Shown: positions 36,793 through 44,594 of the stretch, in pieces
Layout: every line of letters begins with the position of its first letter
How positions within the stretch are numbered: the stretch's first letter is position 1
Source of the DNA: Acidobacteriaceae bacterium
GTDB taxonomy: Bacteria; Acidobacteriota; Terriglobia; Bryobacterales; Bryobacteraceae
NCBI GenBank assembly: GCA_019233755.1
Contig: JAFAMD010000036.1
Span: 1 to 56,032, forward strand
Direction: 5' to 3'
Length of the DNA: 56,032 bases
Program-made: the position numbers and the translations under genes
The notes under the pieces: model-generated
Databases searched by the model: none
Told to the model about the DNA's origin: nothing
What the model saw: only the letters and a program-made list of their open reading frames with translations

Positions 36793-37377
36793 ATGACGCG
36801 CAACGAAGCCTGGCAGATCGTCTGTGAATTTGTCGCAAGCGACAGCCTGCGGAGGCACATGCTGGCCGTCGAGGCGTGCATGACTGCCTATGCGGACAAG
36901 TTTGGTGAAGATCGTGAGGTTTGGGCAATCACGGCCCTGCTTCACGACTTCGATTGGGAGATCCATCCCGCGGCGCCGGACCACCCCATGAAAGGAGAAC
37001 GGATACTGGCCGAACGAGGCGTCGACGAGACGATCAGGCGGGCGATACTTTCACATGCGAACTACAGCGGCGTACCACGCGTCTCGCTCATGGAGCGAGT
37101 TCTATTCGCTTGCGACGAACTCAGCGGCTTTCTGGCAGCCTGTTCCTACGTCAAACCGGGCCGCAATATTTTTGAAGTCGATGTTGCGTCGGTGAAGCGC
37201 AAACTAAAAGACAAAGCGTTTGCGCGCAATGTGAGCCGTGACGACATTGTGAACGGAGCACAGGAACTCGGTGTTCCAATGGACGAACACATCGCCTTCT
37301 GCATTGAAGCGATGAAGGCGCGTGCGGCAGAACTCGGTCTCGCAGGCACGGCGCAAGAGCAAACTGTGACCAGTTGA
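36793..37377 (+). CDS. HD-domain protein (probable phosphohydrolase)
   Basis: The 194-residue protein has the HD metal motif: LLHDFDWE with His51-Asp52, upstream His22 and downstream His88 (SHANY). It belongs to the HDIG-type hydrolases related to COG2316. The reaction is probably phosphoester hydrolysis of a nucleotide, but the substrate is not determinable. It follows the cyclophilin gene after 30 nt. Confidence 0.9.
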   Translation: MTRNEAWQIVCEFVASDSLRRHMLAVEACMTAYADKFGEDREVWAITALLHDFDWEIHPAAPDHPMKGERILAERGVDETIRRAILSHANYSGVPRVSLMERVLFACDELSGFLAACSYVKPGRNIFEVDVASVKRKLKDKAFARNVSRDDIVNGAQELGVPMDEHIAFCIEAMKARAAELGLAGTAQEQTVTS

Positions 37378-37424
37378 GCTTGCGCCGGCGCGGGACCCTC
37401 CGACATGGAAGCTGTTTTCAGGAC

Positions 37425-37829
37425 CTAGCGTCTATCGCGTGCCACCCTGAGGTCTTCGAGATCGCGTTGAAGCGCATCGCGCGTCGCCGGCTGCAGAGTG
37501 TTGTGGTCAAGAATGTCTTTGACGTTGTCAATTGCATGATTCAGATCGCCTTTATCGAAGTGGCCGTGAGTAATGCGGCGATCGAAGTTCGATAAGTGCT
37601 CCTGTGCGTTTCGGTAGCGCTCGTGTTGTTTTTGATTGTTAGGCGAGCTCTGCTCCGCCATTTGGAGATCGGTTTGGGTCCGCTGAACAAGCCCTCTTAG
37701 ACCGTCGTAGCTGTCATGATCGTGGTCATACTGGTAGGCGGCGTGCGCCTCCGCCAGCGGGACTGTTGCTCCCATGGCCAACCCCAGAGTGACGGGCAGA
37801 ACCGTTAATCGTCGATAGAGTGATTTCAT
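37425..37829 (-). CDS. Small exported protein rich in His and Asp
   Basis: The 134-residue protein has a signal peptide (about 1-30, ending AHA) and a short YQYDHDHDSYD segment at the mature N-terminus that could bind metal. The rest is predicted helical (about 45-130). I do not recognise a family. It is convergent with the HD gene and lies downstream of the ROK gene on the same strand, separated from the window's neighbour gene by 80 nt. Confidence 0.75.
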   Translation of the reverse strand: MKSLYRRLTVLPVTLGLAMGATVPLAEAHAAYQYDHDHDSYDGLRGLVQRTQTDLQMAEQSSPNNQKQHERYRNAQEHLSNFDRRITHGHFDKGDLNHAIDNVKDILDHNTLQPATRDALQRDLEDLRVARDRR

Positions 37830-37909
37830 TTTGCGGCCCTTCCATTAAATGCCCACCTGTAAGACGCAACTCGGGATGCCGGCATTGCTGAAAATACTGG
37901 CTGCTCAGA

Positions 37910-38800
37910 TTAAATTTGGCTAACGCGGGTCGTGGCCAGATCCGACGGCTGCAGTGTCCCAGCCAGTGCGAGCGCACCATAAAGAACACTGTCGTCTCCG
38001 AGTTCCGCTGGAACCACAGTTCGTCTCGCGCGGGACCAGGAGGTCATCTGCCTTCCCAATTCTTCACGCAGCGGCACAAACAAACGCTCTCCGGCTTTAC
38101 TGATGCCACCGCCAATCACAATACGCGCGGGATTAAGAAGCATCAGCGCCGCTTTGAGACCGCGCGCCAGGTACACAACGTACCGGCGAACAAATTCGGG
38201 CTCGAGCAGCAATTCCTTTGCAGGCTTGCCGTAATCCCGCTCCAGCCAAAGCCCACAGCACATTCGCTCATAGCAGCCACGCGATCCGCACAGACAGTCC
38301 GGCCCGTCCGGAACGATAGTAAGGTGACCGATTTCGCCGGCAAACGAATCCGCTCCGCGGTAGACCCTGCCGTCAATAACCATCCCGCCTCCGATACCGG
38401 TCGAGAGCGTCATATAGAACAGGGGGTCGGCGCCACGACCCGCTCCATGGCAGGCTTCGCCTAGCGCACCAACGTTTGCATCGTTGTCCATAATGGCTGG
38501 GGCGCCGGTCAGCCGCTTCACGTTCTCAACCAGCGGATACTCTGCCCAGCCTGCAACATGAGTGGAGAGCGTGACCGTTTGAGAGGAGAAATGCACCGGA
38601 CCTCCAAATCCGATGCCACAGCTATCGGGCTGAAAACCCTTTTGGCGCCACTCGTCGAAAATCCGCTCGATCTGAGAAAACATCCACGCGGGCCCGCCGG
38701 ACCGGTCGGTAATGCGCGATTCCCGCAACGTAAGCCTCCCACATTCGAAGGCCCCAAGCGTAAACTTGGTCCCCCCTATGTCAATTGCCAGCACTCGCAT
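37910..38800 (-). CDS. ROK-family sugar kinase (glucokinase-like)
   Basis: The 296-residue protein has the ROK plan: phosphate loop AIDIGGTKFT (5-14), catalytic Asp107 in MDNDANVGALGEA, EIGHLT with His159, and zinc-site CLCGSRGCYE (169-178). It probably phosphorylates glucose or a related sugar in the cytoplasm; no DNA-binding domain is present, so it is a kinase rather than an NagC-type regulator. ATG at 38800 gives the normal family N-terminus; upstream extensions would run into the promoter of the RNA at 38882. Confidence 0.93.
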   Translation of the reverse strand: MRVLAIDIGGTKFTLGAFECGRLTLRESRITDRSGGPAWMFSQIERIFDEWRQKGFQPDSCGIGFGGPVHFSSQTVTLSTHVAGWAEYPLVENVKRLTGAPAIMDNDANVGALGEACHGAGRGADPLFYMTLSTGIGGGMVIDGRVYRGADSFAGEIGHLTIVPDGPDCLCGSRGCYERMCCGLWLERDYGKPAKELLLEPEFVRRYVVYLARGLKAALMLLNPARIVIGGGISKAGERLFVPLREELGRQMTSWSRARRTVVPAELGDDSVLYGALALAGTLQPSDLATTRVSQI

Positions 38801-38845
38801 GTCTTCATCATGCACGTACCCGTAATTTATGTGAGGCGGTATGTT

Positions 38846-38875
38846 TTGAAACTTCACGCCCGGTGCGTGTATCCT
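38846..38875 (+). promoter_or_regulatory. Promoter of the 38882-39186 RNA
   Basis: TTGAAA (38846-38851) and TATCCT (38870-38875) match sigma70 -35 and -10 elements with an 18-nt spacer. Transcription would begin near 38881-38883. The promoter points away from the divergent ROK gene. Confidence 0.6.
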
Positions 38876-38881
38876 ATTCGG

Positions 38882-39186
38882 CAGAGAACCGGGAAGACGC
38901 CGACATCGGCGTGAGCTTCCGCTTCGCGCACCTTCGTTTTCTACCAGAAGCGAAGGGATGGTCCGCTGCGCCGATGTTCCTCGTGATTTCCGTCGCTGCA
39001 GGATTCCGGATATGCGGAGCTCCATTCGTCGAGGCGTAGAGCAATGATCCTGAAGAGGGTGCCCCGGTTCTTTGCTCTTCGGGCGTAGCATGCACCCCGG
39101 GGCCGGGATAGGCCTACGCTGTACAAAAGGCATGCAGCCCATGCCGCAAAAGGCGCTGGAGAGACTTCTTTCCAGCGCCTTTTGCG
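38882..39186 (+). ncRNA. Putative independent structured RNA, unassigned
   Basis: A stretch of about 305 nt without a convincing reading frame is bounded by a sigma70-like promoter and a strong terminator. It contains a series of complementary segments: GGAAG-ACGCCG (38892-38902) with CGGCGT-gag-CTTCC (38907-38920); CCTTCG (38931-38936) with CGAAGG (38951-38956) enclosed by GCGCA/TGCGC (38926/38967); AGAGCAA (39038-39044) with TTGCTCT (39072-39078); GCGTAG (39083-39088) with CTACGC (39114-39119); and GGCATG (39129-39134) with CATGCC (39140-39145). No plus-strand gene follows, so it is unlikely to be a leader. It lacks the conserved cores of RNase P RNA, tmRNA and SRP RNA. A divergent 6S RNA or a lineage-specific RNA is possible. 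Confidence 0.55.
39146..39185. terminator. Strong bidirectional intrinsic terminator
   Basis: GCAAAAGGCGCTGGA (39146-39160) and TCCAGCGCCTTTTGC (39171-39185) form a perfect 15-bp stem with a 10-nt loop; both strands end in TTTT. It would end the plus-strand RNA and also the convergent minus-strand DUF4142 transcript, whose stop is 30 nt away. Confidence 0.9.
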
Positions 39187-39214
39187 ATTCTATGGAATCG
39201 GTCTCTGACTCGTA

Positions 39215-39757
39215 TCAGTATCCGGTGCTGCCGACCTGCGCAAACGCAGATTTCGCATCGCTGAGGTGGCCCTGCAGGATGGGAAGGGTCTGGGAAGCGA
39301 AGCTCTTCAGGGCTTGATCCTTTCCCTTGGAAGCCTCTTTCTGAAATTCCTTGACGTCTTCCTGGTGACGTTTCACCATCGCTTTGATGTACGTCTTGTC
39401 GAACTGCGGTCCCGACAGCATCTGCAGTTTGTCGTAGAGCGCCTGATCTTTTGGGTTCATGGTTGCCGGCAGGGTCATGTTTTCCTGCTGCGCGATCTGT
39501 TTCAGTCGATCATCTGCATTGCTGTGATCGTCGATCATCCGCTGCCCGAATTGCCTCACGGCCGGGCTTGTGGCCTTACTAACTGCAAGATGACCGAGTT
39601 GAACTTCCGCGAGGCCCCCCTGTGAGACTTGCATTGCGAAGACTGTATCGGCGGTGCTGGTCAATCGTCTGGCCCCGTTGTCCAGGTAAGGCCTGCTGGT
39701 GTTCTGTGTGAGGGCGATGGGTGGCGGCAACACCAGGAATGCGCCAATGATGCCCAT
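39215..39757 (-). CDS. DUF4142 exported protein
   Basis: The 180-residue protein has a signal or anchor segment (about 1-18) and a DUF4142 domain, a ferritin-like four-helix fold seen here as QVSQGGLAEVQLGHLAVSK, QFGQRMIDDHSNADDRL and VKRHQEDVKEFQKEASKG. The function of DUF4142 is unknown; members are often stress-linked periplasmic proteins. ATG at 39757 is preferred, with AGGAA about 11 nt upstream; a longer form starting at 39847 is possible. The terminator at 39146-39185 follows. Confidence 0.88.
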   Translation of the reverse strand: MGIIGAFLVLPPPIALTQNTSRPYLDNGARRLTSTADTVFAMQVSQGGLAEVQLGHLAVSKATSPAVRQFGQRMIDDHSNADDRLKQIAQQENMTLPATMNPKDQALYDKLQMLSGPQFDKTYIKAMVKRHQEDVKEFQKEASKGKDQALKSFASQTLPILQGHLSDAKSAFAQVGSTGY

Positions 39758-39909
39758 GCACAAAGAGGTTCCTAGGTGGAAATGGATGAGAGCCCTCCCG
39801 CTAAGTTGACCATACGATCGGGCCCGGTGCCGCGCCCGAAATTCCATCGCATCTTGGACTAGAATATCTGCCTGTTTCCGTGCAACAGAAATGAGCGTCT
39901 ACCCCAGTA

Positions 39910-40119
39910 ATGCTTTCGGCGAAGCGGCAAGACCTGAAATCCTGGCTCCTCAAGGTCGAGTTAAACGGCGAGTGGGAAGAGTGCCGGTTCGCTACGCGCA
40001 CGGAAGCTCTCGACACATTTGCGGCGTTGACCGCAGACTATCCTGCCCGAATTCAGCGCGCAATATTGCTAGCGCTGGAGCCGAAGGCGCTCAGAGCAGG
40101 CGAACCCGCCGTCAATTGA
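39910..40119 (+). CDS. Small hypothetical protein
   Basis: A 69-residue reading frame with a plausible protein-like sequence (KVELNGEWEECRFATRTEAL near residues 15-34, then a helix). No signal peptide or known family is seen. The ribosome site is weak. It lies between the DUF4142 gene (divergent) and the response regulator (convergent, 16 nt gap). Overlapping frames on both strands keep confidence moderate. Confidence 0.45.
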   Translation: MLSAKRQDLKSWLLKVELNGEWEECRFATRTEALDTFAALTADYPARIQRAILLALEPKALRAGEPAVN

Positions 40120-40135
40120 GCACTTCCGCGCCCGG

Positions 40136-40774
40136 TTATGCGATCTCGTTGGCGATTGCATATCGCGTCATCTGCGCAGTGGAGTGCAGACCGAGGCGCT
40201 GCATGATCGCGGCCCTGTGAAACTCGGCAGTACGCACCGAGATGTTTAGTTGATTGGCGATGTCTTTTGCGCTGCAACCCATGGCAATGAGCCGCAGCAC
40301 TTCACGCTGCCGTGCCGTCAATTCGCTCTTGCCTCCCGGCAGGCCAGCGCCCTCCTTGCCAGCGGTTGCGGGAAGAAGTGTTTCGCCTTCAAGTACGGCG
40401 TGAATGGCCGACAGAAGTTCCTGTGCGGGTGCGCGCTTGGAGAGGTATGCCTTCGCTCCCATTTGCGCTGCCTGCTCCACATAGCTCGAATCGGCGTACA
40501 TGGATAGGAAAACGATAGGTAACGATGGCTTTCGCTCCAGTACCTTCCGTGCCGTGATGAAACCATCGCCGCCAGGCATACTCACGTCAAGGATTGCGAC
40601 ATCCGGCTGGAAGTCTTCGACCGCTTCGATGAATGCCTGACTATTGTCGACGGCCAACACATTGAATTCGCTCTTCATCATGGCGCCAAGCGCGTCAAGG
40701 ATCAGATGATGATCGTCAGCGAGTAAAACCTTCGGCAACGAAGGTTCCGTAACGAGTGCAGTTCCGGCGCTCAA
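40136..40774 (-). CDS. NarL/FixJ-family response regulator
   Basis: The 212-residue protein has a receiver domain (about 14-130) with acidic pair Asp20-Asp21, phospho-acceptor Asp63 (ILDVSMPG), Ser/Thr-equivalent FLSMY and Lys in YLSKRAP. A LuxR-type helix-turn-helix follows (about 150-210, ELTARQREVLRLIAMGCSAK). It controls transcription on phosphorylation by a histidine kinase that is not in the window, so it is an orphan here. TTG at 40774 has a GAGGAG ribosome site 8 nt upstream. An inverted repeat lies in its leader. Confidence 0.94.
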   Translation of the reverse strand: MSAGTALVTEPSLPKVLLADDHHLILDALGAMMKSEFNVLAVDNSQAFIEAVEDFQPDVAILDVSMPGGDGFITARKVLERKPSLPIVFLSMYADSSYVEQAAQMGAKAYLSKRAPAQELLSAIHAVLEGETLLPATAGKEGAGLPGGKSELTARQREVLRLIAMGCSAKDIANQLNISVRTAEFHRAAIMQRLGLHSTAQMTRYAIANEIA

Positions 40775-40812
40775 ATATAGTACTCCTCGCAGTACGATTC
40801 AGTGCAGGCGTT

Positions 40813-40854
40813 AACTGTGTCGTAAGAACTTCTACCTAGATGTCATACACAGTT
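40813..40854. promoter_or_regulatory. Inverted repeat upstream of the response regulator
   Basis: AACTGTGT (40813-40820) and ACACAGTT (40847-40854) form a perfect 8-bp inverted repeat with a 26-nt spacer, 39 nt upstream of the response regulator start. A TGTCATAC word within it (40841) recurs at 40898. These may be regulator half-sites in the divergent promoter region. Confidence 0.3.
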
Positions 40855-40999
40855 TACCAATTCCACGCCATCTCTGTTCGTTGAGGATGTCTGCCGGTGT
40901 CATACGGGGCCTCGGCCATCGGCATTGGGCTACCACAGCGTCCATTTCGCGGGAGACATTCTGGCCTCTGCAGTCATCTCATCGAAACGGAGGGCCTCT

Positions 41000-41482
41000 A
41001 TGTGTGATTATTCGCTCTACGCATTTCGCACTCGTCTAGCCTCCGAAGGAGAGCAGCTCGTACTGCATCGCTTCGAAACCGGAAGTATCGGATTCACTTC
41101 CGCTTGTGAACTTCAGCAGGAAATGGCCAAGTCTCAGAAAAAACGCGGGTTCCTGCGGAATTTAATCGATTCGCTGCGGCTTGGCCCGCAATCGCCGTTA
41201 CCTGCCGTCTGCATCCCTCCGGGCGCGAGCCTGGGAGTGAGCAACGTCCCTGCAATCGCGCAGGTGGCTTTGGGGATTCCATCCTGCGCGGAGGTTGTGT
41301 TCGACGAGTTGTCGACCGAAACCTATTCCTACCGCGACCTTCTCCGGTTCCCGAACGGGCGCGAAGTTCTCTTGCAGGATCTGCCCGAGGGAATGCGAGC
41401 GGTAGTGCTCAGTCTCGGCCCGGCGAGAGATGCTGCCAGGGAGCAGGATTTCCGAAGACCAGTTCTCGAACCATACCGCTAA
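41000..41482 (+). CDS. Conserved-looking hypothetical protein
   Basis: The 160-residue protein begins MCDYSLYAFRTRLASEGEQL and has no signal peptide, membrane helix or recognised catalytic motif. ATG at 41000 is fixed by a GGAGGG ribosome site about 6 nt upstream; the frame opens earlier but without support. Residues 67-82 (SPLPAVCIPPGASLGV) look like a beta-turn-rich segment. It is divergent from the response regulator. Confidence 0.78.
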   Translation: MCDYSLYAFRTRLASEGEQLVLHRFETGSIGFTSACELQQEMAKSQKKRGFLRNLIDSLRLGPQSPLPAVCIPPGASLGVSNVPAIAQVALGIPSCAEVVFDELSTETYSYRDLLRFPNGREVLLQDLPEGMRAVVLSLGPARDAAREQDFRRPVLEPYR

Positions 41483-41927
41483 GTTTGCGGGTCACCGCAG
41501 CCGGCTTGGTCACGACTTGTCAAATCCTGAGGTCGCACGACCGAACAGCTCCCGATAAACGGCGTTGTCGCTTGGATTTCGCAGGATCAGGGTCCCTCTG
41601 TGTCGTCAGTCATGCCCGATCGAGACAACTTGAAGCGGGTAGTGTTCCGTTGAAGAAGAGATAACGCGTGAACGATTTTCTTCAATACTTTGCCGGGCCT
41701 GAAACTACGGGCAGCCGGATTTTCAGGCCCGTGCTGCCGTGTTCGCGGACGGCCGGTAGATTGCACCCGTCTAAGCGTGCAGATACAACCCTCCGCCGAG
41801 CACCGAATCGGGTCAACCCTTTTGTGGCTTTTTGTTTGTTGGGGCCTGTCCGCGCTGGCCTTGTGCGGGCTATCGCCAGCAATGCTGTCGGATATGGGGC
41901 CAGCTTCCGGCCAGCTCCAGCCGGAAC
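41483..41927. other. 445-nt gap without a supported gene; contains a long hairpin
   Basis: No convincing protein frame is seen in either strand. CGGGCCTGAAA (41694-41704) and TTTCAGGCCCG (41721-41731) form a perfect 11-bp stem. An interlaced GGCAGC (41710-41715) and GCTGCC (41733-41738) could pair in a pseudoknot-like way. TTGAAG and CTTCAA flank 41651-41686. There is no clear T-run, so it is not a standard terminator. A small RNA or a decayed gene is possible. Confidence 0.35.
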
Positions 41928-42401
41928 CTAGAACGGAACGTCGTCATCAGTGACGCCCATGCTGCCGAAGTCGTCCTCCGGCGCACTTGGTGCTCCACCG
42001 CGCCCCCCGCGACCGCCTGGACCGCGCTGAGGGTTCTGCACTCCGGCCTCGAACCCTTCGCTGCCGTCGCCACGGCCGCCCAGGAGAATCACTTCGTCCG
42101 CAACCACCTCGGTTGCATAGACTTTTTTTCCGTCCTTGTCGTCGTAGCTGCGCGTTTGAAGACGGCCCTCTACGTAAACTTGCTTGCCTTTCGTCAGGTA
42201 ATTCGCCACATTCTCCTGACGCCACACGACGACGTTTGTCCAGTTTGTCTCCTCTTTCCACTCGTTGGTCTGCTGGTCTTTCCAGCGTCGGGCGGTAGCT
42301 ACAGAGAAACGTGTCACAGCGGCTCCGGACGGCGTGAATTTCGTTTCGGCGTCGCGCCCCAGATTTCCGATCAGAAGAACTTTATTAACGCTGCGGGCCA
42401 T
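41928..42401 (-). CDS. ssb: Single-stranded DNA-binding protein
   Basis: The 157-residue protein is SSB: an OB fold (about 1-110) starting MARSVNKVLLIGNLGRDAE, a Gly/Arg-rich linker and the acidic C-terminal tip DDDVPF that recruits repair and replication proteins. ATG at 42401 gives the standard family start; a longer frame upstream lacks family similarity. It protects ssDNA during replication, recombination and repair. Confidence 0.96.
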   Translation of the reverse strand: MARSVNKVLLIGNLGRDAETKFTPSGAAVTRFSVATARRWKDQQTNEWKEETNWTNVVVWRQENVANYLTKGKQVYVEGRLQTRSYDDKDGKKVYATEVVADEVILLGGRGDGSEGFEAGVQNPQRGPGGRGGRGGAPSAPEDDFGSMGVTDDDVPF

Positions 42402-42553
42402 AATCACTCGAACTGTATCACAGCGAATCAGCGTCGAATGCGTGCAGGGCAATTCGTATCCGGGCGACCTTCCGCTGTGCTCCGTACCAGGACCTCGAAT
42501 TATTTCCACCGTGCGAAACGGCGCCTCATCTAAGCGGATGTTGGGGCATAATA

Positions 42554-43927
42554 ATGAAACCAGCGAGCTGCCTTTGGGCAGTTCCGTTTACCGGACTTGG
42601 GGAAGACATGGCTTCGCGGAATGTCGCAGCGTGTTTGCCGGATCGCAAATCGGGTGCCAATCCCTACCTCTATCGGCTGGCGCGGGCAGCGCTTGCCGGC
42701 ATTGCGGTGTTCTTATACTTCTGCTCCGTGCCGGCACGCGCCCAATACCTGCTCAGGCCGGCCCAACCCGAGGACCGGATAACGCTGCTACCCTCTGACA
42801 TGGCCATCTTCGAGTCGGCAGACGGGCGCAGGGATCTGCCCTGCACGGTTACTCCCCGCAGACCGGAGCTCGGCTTCGACCTTCGTTTCCACAGCGGCTA
42901 CGACGTCACGTTGCCCATGAACGAACTATCGGGCGAGGGGCAGAGCGTGACCATTCTTTTCAGGATTTATCCGCAGGGCGAACCGGGCCGCGCCGCCTAC
43001 TTCCTCCAACGCTTCCATGCGCCGGCCATCGAAGACGATGCCAAGGGCGACGCATTCCTGCAGGGCGGCATCGATCTAGGCGAGGGCTCCTACCATGTGG
43101 ATTGGCTAATGCGTGACGGAATAGAGCGCATCTGTTCCACGAACTGGGACTTTGATGTTGCCCTTCCTCCGAAAGACAAGCCAATGGCCCTTCTTATCCG
43201 CCCCAACGAGCTCGCCGAATCCACCCCTGAGCCGTTTGTAAACGACACGCTGAAACCTGTGCACGACGGAGAGAGCCTTAACGTGCGGCTGCTGGTCAAC
43301 TTCGCGCCCGAGGATTCACTTTCCGCTACCATGCCGCGCAGCGATGCGGACGCCCTTGTCAGCATCCTCAAGGCCATCCAGCGCGACCCCCGCGTCGGCC
43401 ACATCTCTCTGGTTGCCTTCAATATCGGCGACGCGCGCATCATCTACCGCCAGGACACCGCGGAACAGATTGATTTTCCAGCGCTTGGCCGGGCTCTGCA
43501 AACGGTCAAATTAGGTACCGTCGACCTTCGGCACCTGGAAGAGAAGCACAGCGAAACGAACTTCCTGGAAAGCCTGATCGAGCACGAAATGGGCACCTCG
43601 ACTCACCCCGATGCAGTCATCTTTGCCGGGCCTAAGGCCAGGCTTGACGCGAATGTACCCCAAGACGATCTCCGGCGCATCGGAAACATCGAGTGCCCTG
43701 TTTTTTACTTAAATTACAACCCGAACCCGCAGGCGACACCCTGGAAAGATTCCATCAGCCACGCCATTCGCGTGTTCAAGGGAACCGAGTATACGATCTC
43801 GCGACCACGCGATTTGTGGCTCTCGACCACGGAAATGGTCAGCCGTATCGTACGCCTCAAGCGAGAGAAAGCTGTTACCGCGTCAACGGGTTCCGGGGCG
43901 CGACAAACCGACGGTTCTTCTCAGTAG
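42554..43927 (+). CDS. Exported protein with a possible vWA-like fold, function unknown
   Basis: The 457-residue protein has an N-terminal hydrophobic segment (about 43-63, ending PARAQ) consistent with a signal. The C-terminal half (about 230-430) has alternating strands and helices (LNVRLLVNFAPED, HISLVAFNIGDARIIY, HPDAVIFAGPKAR) similar to a degenerate von Willebrand A fold, without a MIDAS. ATG 42554 and ATG 42608 are both possible starts; the second follows GGGGAAG. I do not recognise a family. Confidence 0.72.
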   Translation: MKPASCLWAVPFTGLGEDMASRNVAACLPDRKSGANPYLYRLARAALAGIAVFLYFCSVPARAQYLLRPAQPEDRITLLPSDMAIFESADGRRDLPCTVTPRRPELGFDLRFHSGYDVTLPMNELSGEGQSVTILFRIYPQGEPGRAAYFLQRFHAPAIEDDAKGDAFLQGGIDLGEGSYHVDWLMRDGIERICSTNWDFDVALPPKDKPMALLIRPNELAESTPEPFVNDTLKPVHDGESLNVRLLVNFAPEDSLSATMPRSDADALVSILKAIQRDPRVGHISLVAFNIGDARIIYRQDTAEQIDFPALGRALQTVKLGTVDLRHLEEKHSETNFLESLIEHEMGTSTHPDAVIFAGPKARLDANVPQDDLRRIGNIECPVFYLNYNPNPQATPWKDSISHAIRVFKGTEYTISRPRDLWLSTTEMVSRIVRLKREKAVTASTGSGARQTDGSSQ

Positions 43928-43991
43928 CGTCCGCACTTGCGCGTCGAAACTATTCTCGGGATAGACTAAAGAGAACAGGGGAGTGTTGACT

Positions 43992-44588
43992 ATGAGAGTA
44001 CGGGTGCTCCGCGGAAGCATTGTAGTCTCGATATTGTTGGCCGGCCTGCTCGGAACGGCTCTCACAGCATGGGGGCAGGAGGCGGATCTCGACGAGTTTA
44101 AGAACAATCTCGCGCCCAATGTCGGCTCGCCAGAGCAGGCGATCGATCGAATGCTCGAAGCTGCCAAGCTTAAGCCCGGTGAAACTCTCTACGATCTCGG
44201 CTGCGGGGATGCCAGAATCCTCATTGCTGCGGCCAAAAGATATAAGGTCAAAGGTGTCGGCATCGAGATCTCGTCCCGTCTTGCCAAGGTTGCCGCTGCC
44301 AACGTCGCAGATGAGGGGCTTGATAAGCGCATCAAAATCATTCATGGCGATTTCATGCGGGTCGATCTCAGTCCGGCAAATGTTGTCACACTTTATCTTG
44401 CAACCAGCGCCAACGACACGCTACGACCGAATCTGGAACACTACCTCAAGCCGAATACCCGTGTTGTATCTTACGATTATCCAATCGCCGGCTGGACGCC
44501 CATTGCTACCTCGGCAACGGAAGGACACTACGGCGATACCCACACTATCTACCTGTACGAGGTCCCTAATTCCATCAACAAGAAGTAG
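43992..44588 (+). CDS. Methyltransferase-fold protein with signal peptide
   Basis: The 198-residue protein has a clear N-terminal hydrophobic signal (about 8-27) followed by a class I methyltransferase core. The SAM-binding motif YDLGCGDARILIAAA lies near 65-79 and the acidic motif VGIEISS near 92. Residues near 145 lack an obvious catalytic pair. ATG at 43992 follows AGGGGAG by 8 nt. Export of a SAM-fold protein is unusual because SAM is cytoplasmic; the segment may instead be a membrane anchor facing inwards. It lies 6 nt upstream of the PfkB gene. Confidence 0.85.
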   Translation: MRVRVLRGSIVVSILLAGLLGTALTAWGQEADLDEFKNNLAPNVGSPEQAIDRMLEAAKLKPGETLYDLGCGDARILIAAAKRYKVKGVGIEISSRLAKVAAANVADEGLDKRIKIIHGDFMRVDLSPANVVTLYLATSANDTLRPNLEHYLKPNTRVVSYDYPIAGWTPIATSATEGHYGDTHTIYLYEVPNSINKK

Positions 44589-44594
44589 GTTAGG

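Noticed and set aside
38882..39186. Cobalamin or T-box riboswitch, RNase P RNA, tmRNA
   Set aside because: The conserved cores of these classes were not found, and no gene follows on the same strand for a riboswitch to control.
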